A stretch of DNA of 64,000 bases, taken from CAZNXJ01 sp964577115 (GTDB lineage Bacteria > Planctomycetota > Planctomycetia > Pirellulales > Pirellulaceae). The notes below the pieces were generated by a model, which made no database searches, was not told the DNA's origin, and saw nothing but the letters and a program-made list of their open reading frames with translations. The number at the start of each line of letters is the position of its first letter. Positions within the stretch are counted from its first letter, which is position 1. The translations under genes and the position numbers were made by a program. Positions 18,133 to 25,625 of the stretch are shown here, in pieces. The DNA is taken from NCBI GenBank assembly GCA_964577115.1, contig CAZNXJ010000007.1, forward strand, positions 62,001 to 126,000, read 5' to 3'.

Positions 18133-18160
18133 CGCGTGACCTGCGGAAGGGATCGGCAGA

Positions 18161-19810
18161 ATGGACGTACAGACGGAAGTGACAGAAAGTTGTCTCATTA
18201 GCCTCTCGACGACCGACGAGCAGCGTGCCGAACGAGCGCGCATGCGCCGAGCGGTTTATCTCGTGCTACTGGTGCTCGTCGCGATGCTCATGAGCAGCCG
18301 GCTGGTCAACGTCCGCTCGCGCCCCGGACGGACACCGATGCTCAGCGCGAACGACCGTAGCCGCTGGGCCACCGTACGAGCGCTCGTCGAACAAGGCCGT
18401 TACGAGCTGGATGATGTGATCTTTGTCGGGCCCGATAAGAAACGCAGCGTCGAATGGTACACCATCGATCTCGTGCGGCATCGGGGCTGGGATGACCGCG
18501 AGCACTATTACTCGAGCAAACCGCCGTTGCTGGCGACGCTCGTCGCGGCCCTGTACTGGCCGCTGCACCATGTCGGCGGGATGACGATGCGCTACGACTC
18601 GATGCTCGTCATTCGCCTTCTGATCTTCGTGGTTCAGATTCTGCCTCTGATCGCCGCCATGTGGCTTCTCTCACGCTGGGCCGAGAAGTACGGCCGCACG
18701 CAATGGGGCCGCCTCGCCTGGTTTGCCGCCGTCACGTTTGGAACGTTCCTGACGACGTTTGCCATCACGCTCAATAATCACCTGCCCGCTGCTATCAGCA
18801 CGTTCGTCGCCACGTTCGCCGCGCTGCGCATCGCGCACGGCGAACGTCGCTCGCCCATGGAATTCATCCTCGCCGGCTTTTTCGCGGCGATGGCGGCGGC
18901 CTGCGAACTGCCCGCGCTATCGTTTGCGACGTTGCTAACGGCCCTGTTGCTATGGCGCTGGCCCCGCTCCACCCTGCTATACTTCATCCCAGCGGCCGGC
19001 GTCGTCGTCGCGGCGTTCTTCATCACCAACTATCTCGCGCACGGGACGCTGCGGCCGGCATACAGCAGCCGCAGCGATGGTCCGCTGCTCGCCAAACTCA
19101 CAGCGCCTCCGCCCGCCGAATCCAATGTCGACGCGCAGCCCCTCTCCGAGAAACTTGTAAGTGGGCTACGGACCGCAGGCATCGAGCTGTCGGACGAGGC
19201 CGTGCTACAGGTTCGGCCGCGGGGGAACGGTTGGCAGATCTGGGACCCGCAACGCGCCGTGCGCTACGCTGCCCACTGGTCCGGCGATCAACTGGAAGTC
19301 CGCGAGTGGGGAAATTGGTACGAATACGAGGGGAGCTATTGGTTACCGGGCAAGCGGCGAGGCATCGATCGCGGCGAACCGAGTCGCGCCGTCTATGCAG
19401 CGCACGTGCTGATCGGGCACCACGGTGTGTTCAGCCTCACGCCGCTCTGGCTGCTGAGCCTCTGGGGAGCGTGGCGCTGGGTGCGGAACGGCCATGACGT
19501 GCTGCGCGTGACGGCCTTGGCCATCGTGCTGATCACCGTTGTCTGTTTTGCGTTCTACCTCTCGCGCCCGCTGATCGACCGCAACTATGGCGGCATGACG
19601 AGCGGCTTTCGGTGGAGCTTTTGGATGATTCCCCTCTGGCTCCTATTGCTCATCCCCGCTCTGGATGACCTCGCGACGAGCCGCTTGGGCCGCGCCCTGG
19701 TCCTTGTACTGCTTGCCATAAGCGTCTTCTCGGCGCACTACGCCAGCCTGAACCCGTGGACCCACCCGTGGCTGTATGACTGGTGGGCCTGGCAAGGCTG
19801 GTTGAAATGA
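18161..19810 (+). CDS. Multi-spanning membrane protein, probable GT-C-type glycosyltransferase (549 aa)
   Basis: The start at 18161 is preceded by GGAAGGGAT. About ten hydrophobic helices are visible, beginning with AVYLVLLVLVAMLMSS (about 29-45). The first periplasmic loop has NDRSRWATVRALVEQG and then YYSSKPPLLATLVAAL, reminiscent of ArnT/PMT-type GT-C enzymes, where a conserved loop with an acidic residue and a (K/H)PPL segment precedes helix 2. A large soluble loop (about 305-410) separates the two membrane halves. The neighbour GT2 enzyme could supply its polyprenyl-phosphate-sugar donor. The GT-C assignment is inferred from topology and this motif; the acceptor is unknown. Confidence 0.7.
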   Translation: MDVQTEVTESCLISLSTTDEQRAERARMRRAVYLVLLVLVAMLMSSRLVNVRSRPGRTPMLSANDRSRWATVRALVEQGRYELDDVIFVGPDKKRSVEWYTIDLVRHRGWDDREHYYSSKPPLLATLVAALYWPLHHVGGMTMRYDSMLVIRLLIFVVQILPLIAAMWLLSRWAEKYGRTQWGRLAWFAAVTFGTFLTTFAITLNNHLPAAISTFVATFAALRIAHGERRSPMEFILAGFFAAMAAACELPALSFATLLTALLLWRWPRSTLLYFIPAAGVVVAAFFITNYLAHGTLRPAYSSRSDGPLLAKLTAPPPAESNVDAQPLSEKLVSGLRTAGIELSDEAVLQVRPRGNGWQIWDPQRAVRYAAHWSGDQLEVREWGNWYEYEGSYWLPGKRRGIDRGEPSRAVYAAHVLIGHHGVFSLTPLWLLSLWGAWRWVRNGHDVLRVTALAIVLITVVCFAFYLSRPLIDRNYGGMTSGFRWSFWMIPLWLLLLIPALDDLATSRLGRALVLVLLAISVFSAHYASLNPWTHPWLYDWWAWQGWLK

Positions 19811-20123
19811 GCAACAAGGCACGCCGTTCGCTAGCGCTTTCGGCCACTCGGAAATGCGAGCGGCCGCGGGCTCGAACCTTCCCGCCGGGCCCTGCGTCTA
19901 CTTAACAATATCCTCCTTTCGATCGGCATAGCCTGACCTCCGGCGTGCCCGGATATTGCGGTCGGACGGTGGAATCAGCCGCCAGCATTATTGGCTTAAG
20001 GAAAATTCATCTTCCCTTGCCCAAGAATGGTTGCGTATGCACAGTCGAAGTCGTAGGATGGTCACCGGTTTGGAAATCCCGTCCGTCCCGACATCAGCGG
20101 CCACGGTGGAAGGAGATACCGTC
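19811..20123. other. Intergenic region, no gene found
   Basis: A 313-bp gap between the GT-C-like gene and the zinc-ribbon gene. No coding ORF, RNA gene or clear terminator was recognised. A 5-bp hairpin (GCGGG/CCCGC at 19866-19885) is present but weak. Confidence 0.35.
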
Positions 20124-20354
20124 ATGACGCGCACGACGTACTTTGTGCAAAATTGTCCAACGTGCGGTCGGCGTCTCCAGGTACGAGTCGAGTACTTGGG
20201 CAAATCCGTACGGTGCCAGCACTGTGGCGCCGGGTTCCATGCGACCGACCCATCGGGGGTTACCCCTCCCTATTCTGGGCCCGAGGCCTCTTTGAGTGCT
20301 CGCGTCGACCAGCTCCTCGCGTCGGCCGACGAGCTGTGGCACCTGAACGATTGA
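20124..20354 (+). CDS. Small zinc-ribbon protein (76 aa)
   Basis: The start at 20124 is fixed by AAGGAGA eight bases upstream; the longer in-frame ORF from 19956 lacks coding character. The protein has NCPTCGRRLQVR and SVRCQHCGAGF, giving a CxxC-x16-CxxC zinc ribbon of the kind found at the N-terminus of MJ0042-type or response-associated proteins. The C-terminal 35 residues are acidic-amphipathic (SARVDQLLASADELWHLND). It has no signal peptide and is probably cytoplasmic. Function is unknown; such short ribbons are common in planctomycete genomes next to kinases or secretion genes. It converges with msrP, with 66 bp between stops. Confidence 0.75.
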   Translation: MTRTTYFVQNCPTCGRRLQVRVEYLGKSVRCQHCGAGFHATDPSGVTPPYSGPEASLSARVDQLLASADELWHLND

Positions 20355-20420
20355 CGATCGAAGAGAGATTAAAGGGCCACGTTCAGGATGCAGGGTTCCG
20401 AGTTGGGTACCCCTACCCCC

Positions 20421-21407
20421 TTAGCTCGCGTAGAGCTTCCCAACGAACTCGGCGTACCCGTTCAGCCACTGAGTCGGATAATATTCGTTTGAGCCGAGCA
20501 TCCATTCGTACGATTGGTTCCACGGACGGGGAACTTGCGGATCAACGTTCGACTCAAACGGATATGCATCCGGAGCGAGTGTCGACCAGAACGTCGCCGG
20601 CTCGTGATCAATCAGCTCGATTCGAGCAATGCTCTTGATCGATTTGTAGCCGTACTTCCAAGGCACGACGAGCCGCAATGGAGCACCGTGCTGCTTGAGC
20701 AGCGGTTGACCGTACATACCCGTTGCGAGGAACGTCAGTTCATTCGTCGCTTCGGCCAACGTCAGGCCTTCCGTGTACGGCCAGGGCAGGTCGGTCCGGC
20801 GCCGCTGCTGCGGAAATTCTTCGGGGCGATACAACGAAACGAAGCGGACGTGGGTTGCCTTGGCAAGCGGCCGGACGTGCTTCAGTAATGTCGCGAGCGG
20901 AAAACCGGTCCAGGGAATTGCCATCGCCCAGCGTTCCACACAGCGGTGGCGATACTGCCGTTCGGCGACATCACGCGCCACGAGCTTCATGAGTTCATCG
21001 AGATCCCATCGCCCGGGGCGTTCGACAAGTCCGCCGACGGACAGCGTCCACGGATAAGGCTGAAACGAATCGACAAATCGCCAGTTCGACTTGAAGCTCG
21101 AGAACTCGTAGAAATTCGTATGTCGCGCGGCTTCGCTCGGCACCGTTTCCGGCCGCCCATATTCGAATCGCTCGTCGCGCTGCCCCGGAAACTGCTCAAA
21201 GAACGCGCTACGCGGGGACGTCGCCCGGCCTCTTGCGATGACCTCGTGATCGCTGCCTCGAAACCACCACCAGGCGACCCCGGCCGCGGTCCCCACGGTG
21301 GCGAGCCCCGCCGCGCGGCGCAGCCATTTGCGGCGATTCAGCGCAACCGATGCGGGCGTCTCCCTACCTCCAACCGGATCGAAAGGGCGAGGCGTGTGGA
21401 TGTTCAT
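20421..21407 (-). CDS. msrP: Protein-methionine-sulfoxide reductase catalytic subunit MsrP (YedY), molybdopterin-dependent
   Basis: A Tat signal (NRRKWLRRAAGLATVGTAAG) at about residues 24-43 targets it folded to the periplasm. The oxidoreductase molybdopterin-binding domain has the Mo-liganding cysteine at C156 in YRHRCVERWAMAIPWTGFPL, then HVRFVSLYRPEEF and the typical GAPLRLVVPWKYGYKSIKSI. The C-terminal PRPWNQSYEWMLG is also conserved. The enzyme reduces methionine sulfoxide in periplasmic proteins using electrons normally delivered by the haem membrane protein MsrQ. No msrQ gene is seen in this window, so the electron donor must be elsewhere or different. The length (328 aa) matches the family. 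A 10-bp inverted repeat lies just upstream. Confidence 0.95.
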   Translation of the reverse strand: MNIHTPRPFDPVGGRETPASVALNRRKWLRRAAGLATVGTAAGVAWWWFRGSDHEVIARGRATSPRSAFFEQFPGQRDERFEYGRPETVPSEAARHTNFYEFSSFKSNWRFVDSFQPYPWTLSVGGLVERPGRWDLDELMKLVARDVAERQYRHRCVERWAMAIPWTGFPLATLLKHVRPLAKATHVRFVSLYRPEEFPQQRRRTDLPWPYTEGLTLAEATNELTFLATGMYGQPLLKQHGAPLRLVVPWKYGYKSIKSIARIELIDHEPATFWSTLAPDAYPFESNVDPQVPRPWNQSYEWMLGSNEYYPTQWLNGYAEFVGKLYAS

Positions 21408-21429
21408 AGCGCTCGGACGCGTACGTTCG

Positions 21430-21499
21430 CGTGACGAAAAGGGGCAATTTAAGCGGCGTACAAAGGATTGCGAAATTCGGTGAGGAACGTTTCGTCACG
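21430..21499. repeat. 10-bp perfect inverted repeat upstream of msrP
   Basis: CGTGACGAAA (21430-21439) and its exact reverse complement TTTCGTCACG (21490-21499) are separated by 50 bp. The pair lies between the aroA stop and the msrP start, 23 bp from the latter. It could be a pair of operator half-sites or a long-looped hairpin. Confidence 0.45.
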
Positions 21500-21536
21500 G
21501 AATAGGAAAGGGCTATCCCGCGGGGCAGGCGGTTGA

Positions 21537-22832
21537 TCAGGACTGACGAACGAGCTGCTCGAGATCCTCGAAGAACTGCGGATACGTCTTCTCGACGCAT
21601 CGCGGATTCAGGATCACCACGCCGGGAATCCTGAGCCCCGCGAGCGCGAAGCTCATAGCCATCCGATGATCATTATACGTCTCGATTTCAGCCCCCTCGA
21701 GCTTCGCCGGTTCGATCCGCAGGCCGTCCTCGAACTCCTCGACGCGAGCCCCCAGGCGGCGCAGCTCGCGCGCGAGATCGCCAATGCGATCGGTTTCTTT
21801 ATGCCGGATGTGGGCCACTCCGCGGATCGTCGTGGGCCCTTCGGCAAACAGCGCGACAACTGCAAGTGTTTGCACGGTGTCGCTGATGCTGTTCATGTCG
21901 ACTTCAATACCGCGCAGCGTTCCGCCGCGAATCCGCAGTCCGTCCGGCGATGCTTCGAGCGTACAGCCCATTTGTTCGAGGCACCGGCAAAACCCGACAT
22001 CGCCCTGAAGCGCGTCGAGCGACAAATGGCTTACCGTCACGTCGCCTCCCGTGATCGCCGCTGCCGCCCAGAAGTAGCTGGCGGCCGACGCATCCGGTTC
22101 GATGACGTAGTCCGTCCCGCGATAACTTTTCGGGGCCGGAATTTCGTAGCTCAGCGCACCCTCGGCATCGCGCGTCTCATGTACCTCGACGCCGAACGAT
22201 TCCATTACGCGCTGTGTCATTGTTACATACGGCTGCGAGACGAGTGGCCCATCGACGTCGATCCGTACGGTTTCGCGCGCGAGCGGAGCGGCCATCAGTA
22301 GCGCGCTGAGGAACTGGCTGGAGATATCGCCGCGAACCGTTGCCCGGCCGCCTTGCCATCCCGATGAGTCGATTTGTACGGGAGGGCATCCGCTTCCCGT
22401 CTCGCTCTTCGCATCGGCACCGAGCTGGCGCAGGGCTTCGAGCAAATCTTCAATTGGCCGCTGGCGCATGCGCGGGATACCATCGAGCCGGTATTGGCCA
22501 CCGCAGGCCGCTAACATCGCTGTTAAGAAACGAATCGTCGTACCGCTGTTGGCAACGTAGAGCTCGGCGGAGCGACGTGGCGGCTGTCCGCTGCACCCCG
22601 TCACGACGATCTCGCGGCCATCCTCCCGGACCTCAAGCGGTATCTCCAAAGTGCGGAGCGATTCGATCATCACCTGCGTGTCTTCGCTCGCCAACGCACC
22701 GCGCAATGTTGATATCCCGCGCGCCAGGGCGGCGCAAATCAGCGCCCGATTCGTGATGCTTTTCGATCCCGGCGGCTGAATGCGTCCGCGGATCGGTCCG
22801 ACCGGAGTGATTTCCTTTCGCTGCTCGTTCAC
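21537..22832 (-). CDS. aroA: 3-phosphoshikimate 1-carboxyvinyltransferase (EPSP synthase)
   Basis: The start is set to the GTG at 22832, one base after the stop (22834-22836) of the upstream PQQ-like gene and with GGAG seven bases ahead; an ATG at 22850 would overlap that gene. The 431-aa enzyme has IQPPGSKSITNRALICAALA (about residues 18-37), RMRQRPIEDLL, a DRIGDLARELRRLG region and the C-terminal DHRMAMSFALAGL. It converts shikimate-3-phosphate and PEP to EPSP in aromatic amino acid synthesis. The usual class I NAGTAMRPL segment reads NSGTTIRFL, so the position equivalent to E. coli Pro101 is Phe. Translational coupling to the PQQ gene is probable. Confidence 0.96.
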   Translation of the reverse strand: MNEQRKEITPVGPIRGRIQPPGSKSITNRALICAALARGISTLRGALASEDTQVMIESLRTLEIPLEVREDGREIVVTGCSGQPPRRSAELYVANSGTTIRFLTAMLAACGGQYRLDGIPRMRQRPIEDLLEALRQLGADAKSETGSGCPPVQIDSSGWQGGRATVRGDISSQFLSALLMAAPLARETVRIDVDGPLVSQPYVTMTQRVMESFGVEVHETRDAEGALSYEIPAPKSYRGTDYVIEPDASAASYFWAAAAITGGDVTVSHLSLDALQGDVGFCRCLEQMGCTLEASPDGLRIRGGTLRGIEVDMNSISDTVQTLAVVALFAEGPTTIRGVAHIRHKETDRIGDLARELRRLGARVEEFEDGLRIEPAKLEGAEIETYNDHRMAMSFALAGLRIPGVVILNPRCVEKTYPQFFEDLEQLVRQS

Positions 22833-22833
22833 C

Positions 22834-24126
22834 CTATGACTCCGCCCCAATTTTCCATAGCGAGTTGCTGCCCCTTACGTAGAGTGCATCGCCAGCGATG
22901 GCCGGCGATGCGAGAATGGTTTCACCGAGCGGATTGGTGGCCAGGATCTCGCCTTCATCCGCTCCCAGACGTACAACGACGACGTCGCCCGCTCGGCTTA
23001 CGAGATACATACGTTCGCCTGCAACTACGGGCGTCGCCCAAAACTCGCCGGGCAAGCGCAATTGCCAGACGACGCTTCCGGTATCTGCGCGGGCACAGGC
23101 CAGGACACCGACGCGATTGACCGTATAGACGCGCTCGCCGGCCAGCACGGGGCTCGCGGCGCCGGGCCGCAGCCGCGCCGCATCCCACATGGGTGTCGGT
23201 GCCGGTTCGTTGTCACTCGCCGCGAGCTTCAGCATCATCAGCCGATCCGCAGCGACGAACAACGCTCGGTCCTCGCGCAGCGTCGGCGAGGGAATGAGAT
23301 CGCAGGATACCGAATATTGCCAGCGCAGCTGGCCAGTGCTTGGATCGTGCGCCGTCAGGCCGCGTGCCGATTGAAGCAGCACGGTCGCTGTCCCGTCGCT
23401 GCGAGCCCACACCGCCGGCGACGTCCAGTTCGCAATGGGTTCGCGCTCGATGCGCCAGCGCGTCTCGCCGGTGCGTGCATCGATTCCCGCGGCAAACGAA
23501 TCGCCTTGGTTTTCAACCTGGACAATCACCGTGCCTTCGACGACGACGGGCGAACTGGCCATGCCAACGTCATTACCCGCCTTGGGATAGTCAAACGCCA
23601 GGCCCCGGTACCACAGTAATTCACCATCGAGCGACAATGCAATCAGATCGTTTGACGAGAAGAAAGCAAAGACGCGCTCGCCGTCGCTGGCAGGTGTTGG
23701 CGCCGCGTTCGAACTATCCGGGTGCGAGGCGGTACGGCCGGTCGCCCAAAAGGTTCGGCGCCAGCGCTGCTGACCGGTCTTCGCGTCAAAACAGAGAACC
23801 AGCATGCGTTCCTGACTAGAGCCTTCGCTGGATGTAACGAACACCCGATCGCCCACGACAATCGGACTGGACGGCCCGCGTCCGGGCACCGGCACCTTCC
23901 AGGCGATTTGCCGGGAATCCGGCTCGGACCACTGAATCGGTGGATTCGCATCGGGAGCGACTCCCGTCCAAGCACCGCGGAACTGGGGCCAGTCGGCCGC
24001 CACTAGGAGCAACATGCCGAGCGCCGCGAAAACTCGTTGCGTGCGCTGGTAGGCCGGGATATGCGGTGTGGCGGCACCCGGAGTTTCTTGACGGCCACGG
24101 CGACGATAGGACAGGAGCTGTTGCAT
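22834..24126 (-). CDS. PQQ-binding-like beta-propeller repeat protein (430 aa)
   Basis: Residues 33-46 (VFAALGMLLLVAAD) form a signal or anchor segment, so the propeller is probably periplasmic. The body opens with DWPQFRGAWTGVAPD, a hallmark of the planctomycete PQQ-like family. It then has repeated blades: GPSSPIVVGDRVFVTS, LVLCFDAKTGQQRWR, MASSPVVVEGTVIVQ, AAGIDARTGETRWR, and WATPVVAGERMYLVSRAG. No catalytic dehydrogenase residues are evident, so a structural or assembly role is as likely as an enzyme role. It lies in a minus-strand operon: the upstream secreted protein ends 29 bp before it and aroA follows directly. Confidence 0.9.
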   Translation of the reverse strand: MQQLLSYRRRGRQETPGAATPHIPAYQRTQRVFAALGMLLLVAADWPQFRGAWTGVAPDANPPIQWSEPDSRQIAWKVPVPGRGPSSPIVVGDRVFVTSSEGSSQERMLVLCFDAKTGQQRWRRTFWATGRTASHPDSSNAAPTPASDGERVFAFFSSNDLIALSLDGELLWYRGLAFDYPKAGNDVGMASSPVVVEGTVIVQVENQGDSFAAGIDARTGETRWRIEREPIANWTSPAVWARSDGTATVLLQSARGLTAHDPSTGQLRWQYSVSCDLIPSPTLREDRALFVAADRLMMLKLAASDNEPAPTPMWDAARLRPGAASPVLAGERVYTVNRVGVLACARADTGSVVWQLRLPGEFWATPVVAGERMYLVSRAGDVVVVRLGADEGEILATNPLGETILASPAIAGDALYVRGSNSLWKIGAES

Positions 24127-24155
24127 AAAACTTCCGCGCCGAAGGAACCCGAGGA

Positions 24156-25307
24156 CTAGAGTGTATCCTGCCGCACGGAAGCCTGATCTCCGGCGGGCGT
24201 GGAACGAACCGCCGTGCCAATCGCATCACAGACGCGCAGTTGGAACATCCAGGCCTCGGCCCATGCTTCGGTCTGTTCGTTCTGAGCAATCTTGACGAGG
24301 ATCTCGTTGCGTCCGGCCTTCAAGCGGCCGCGTCCGACATATTGATCGATGAACATGTTCGCGTGATAGATCTCGTTGGACGTCAGCAGCTCGCCGTTGA
24401 GCCAAACTTTGTTCGCATTGATGGAGCCCAGCCGCAGTTCGACGTCCTGCGGCTGCTCGGCATGAAACGCGGCGAAAGCATAGGCCACCGCCCCTTTGTG
24501 TTTGCCAAGCACCTCGTTGAGATCAATCACGCCATAACCGTCATCGGTCCTGGCCGGCATCCACGCGACCTCGCCCGTTTTGCCCGGCAGTTTCTGCTCG
24601 AGGTTCACGGCCGTCTCGGGCGGATAAGCGATAGCAAAGCCCTTACCTCCGGTACTGTCGAACGGCCCGATGATATGCCAGTCGCGCAGGAAGCCCAGAT
24701 GCTCGGCCGTGTCGACGGGATGGCCGAGTTCAGTGAGAGTTTTCGCGAGTGACTGCACTTGATCGATATCACGCGAGGCGGCGAAGGCTTCTTTGTAGAG
24801 TCGAACGGCTTCGTCCGTGTCCCCCTTTTCACGAGCCGCAGCCGCTCGACCCAACAGCCACGCCACCGCATCGCGTCGCAGTTCGAGGCTCGGGTCGTCC
24901 ACCCAGCCTGAGACAAGCCGCTTTTCGGCGTCGGCGTCGTGCCGTGCGATCAGCTCGTAGGCGAGCCGCCGAGCACGCGGATGGTGCGAGGTGTCGTTGA
25001 GGAATAATTCAAGCTCTTCGAGCGGCAGTGGCTGGCGGGCCCGTTCCGCTCGGTCCGCGATGGTTTCGATGATGCCGCGCAGCCAATTGACCGCGAGCGG
25101 ATTGGCGCCGTCCATGCCCACCAAGACTCGAGGCAATTGGGATGCGGGCAGCTGCTGTAGCTGTCGAGCCGCCTCGATTGCAGCGGGATGCCCGTGGCCC
25201 TCGCGCTGGACCGCACGTACGTGCTTCAGGTGCTGCTCGATGTCCTGGCCGAATACCGCAACGGGAAGCCAGGCTGCCACCAGCGCCACGATCCAAGTTT
25301 TTATCAT
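24156..25307 (-). CDS. Secreted hypothetical protein with alpha-helical and beta-sandwich halves (383 aa)
   Basis: The start is the ATG at 25307, giving a clean signal peptide (MIKTWIVALVAAWLPVAVFG); the longer ORF adds 15 poorly coding residues. The N-terminal half (about 25-200) is helical, HEAT/TPR-like, with PRARRLAYELIARHDADAEK and EAVRLYKEAFAASRDIDQV. The C-terminal half resembles a carbohydrate-binding or galactose-binding-like jelly-roll: LRDWHIIGPFDSTGGKGF, VAYAFAAFHAEQPQDVELRL, then NANKVWLNGELL and RGRLKAGRNEILVKIA. This WHIIGPFD...KVWLNG pattern is common in planctomycete secreted proteins. No enzymatic function can be assigned. It heads the operon with the PQQ-like gene and aroA. 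Confidence 0.8.
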   Translation of the reverse strand: MIKTWIVALVAAWLPVAVFGQDIEQHLKHVRAVQREGHGHPAAIEAARQLQQLPASQLPRVLVGMDGANPLAVNWLRGIIETIADRAERARQPLPLEELELFLNDTSHHPRARRLAYELIARHDADAEKRLVSGWVDDPSLELRRDAVAWLLGRAAAAREKGDTDEAVRLYKEAFAASRDIDQVQSLAKTLTELGHPVDTAEHLGFLRDWHIIGPFDSTGGKGFAIAYPPETAVNLEQKLPGKTGEVAWMPARTDDGYGVIDLNEVLGKHKGAVAYAFAAFHAEQPQDVELRLGSINANKVWLNGELLTSNEIYHANMFIDQYVGRGRLKAGRNEILVKIAQNEQTEAWAEAWMFQLRVCDAIGTAVRSTPAGDQASVRQDTL

Positions 25308-25625
25308 TGTTCGTAGGGCAGAAAATGGGTACGCCGACGCGAGCGCGGGCATGCGCCACGGGGGCTTGAATACTTCGCGGCGACCGCATTGTACAGGACG
25401 TCCTGAACGGCGGAACTAGTGCTTCGCACCGGCGAATTTTCCCGGACCCTTCGCCTTGCCGTCAGATTCTTCTGCCAGACGTTTGGCTCATCCGCCACGT
25501 CGTGACTGCTTCTCGCGGCGTGCCTTTCTTTTTCCCCCCTAGCCAGTAGGCTGTATCTGAGCCTTCCGTGGCCTGCTTGGTCGCGCTCTCCGCCCTTGTT
25601 CTGCCCTCCGTCCCCGCCTGAGCTC

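Noticed and set aside
19861..19890. tRNA-like T-arm (ctcgaacc on the + strand, GGTTCGAG on the minus strand).
   Set aside because: The flanking bases do not make a 5-bp T-stem with the correct loop, and no acceptor or anticodon arms fit.
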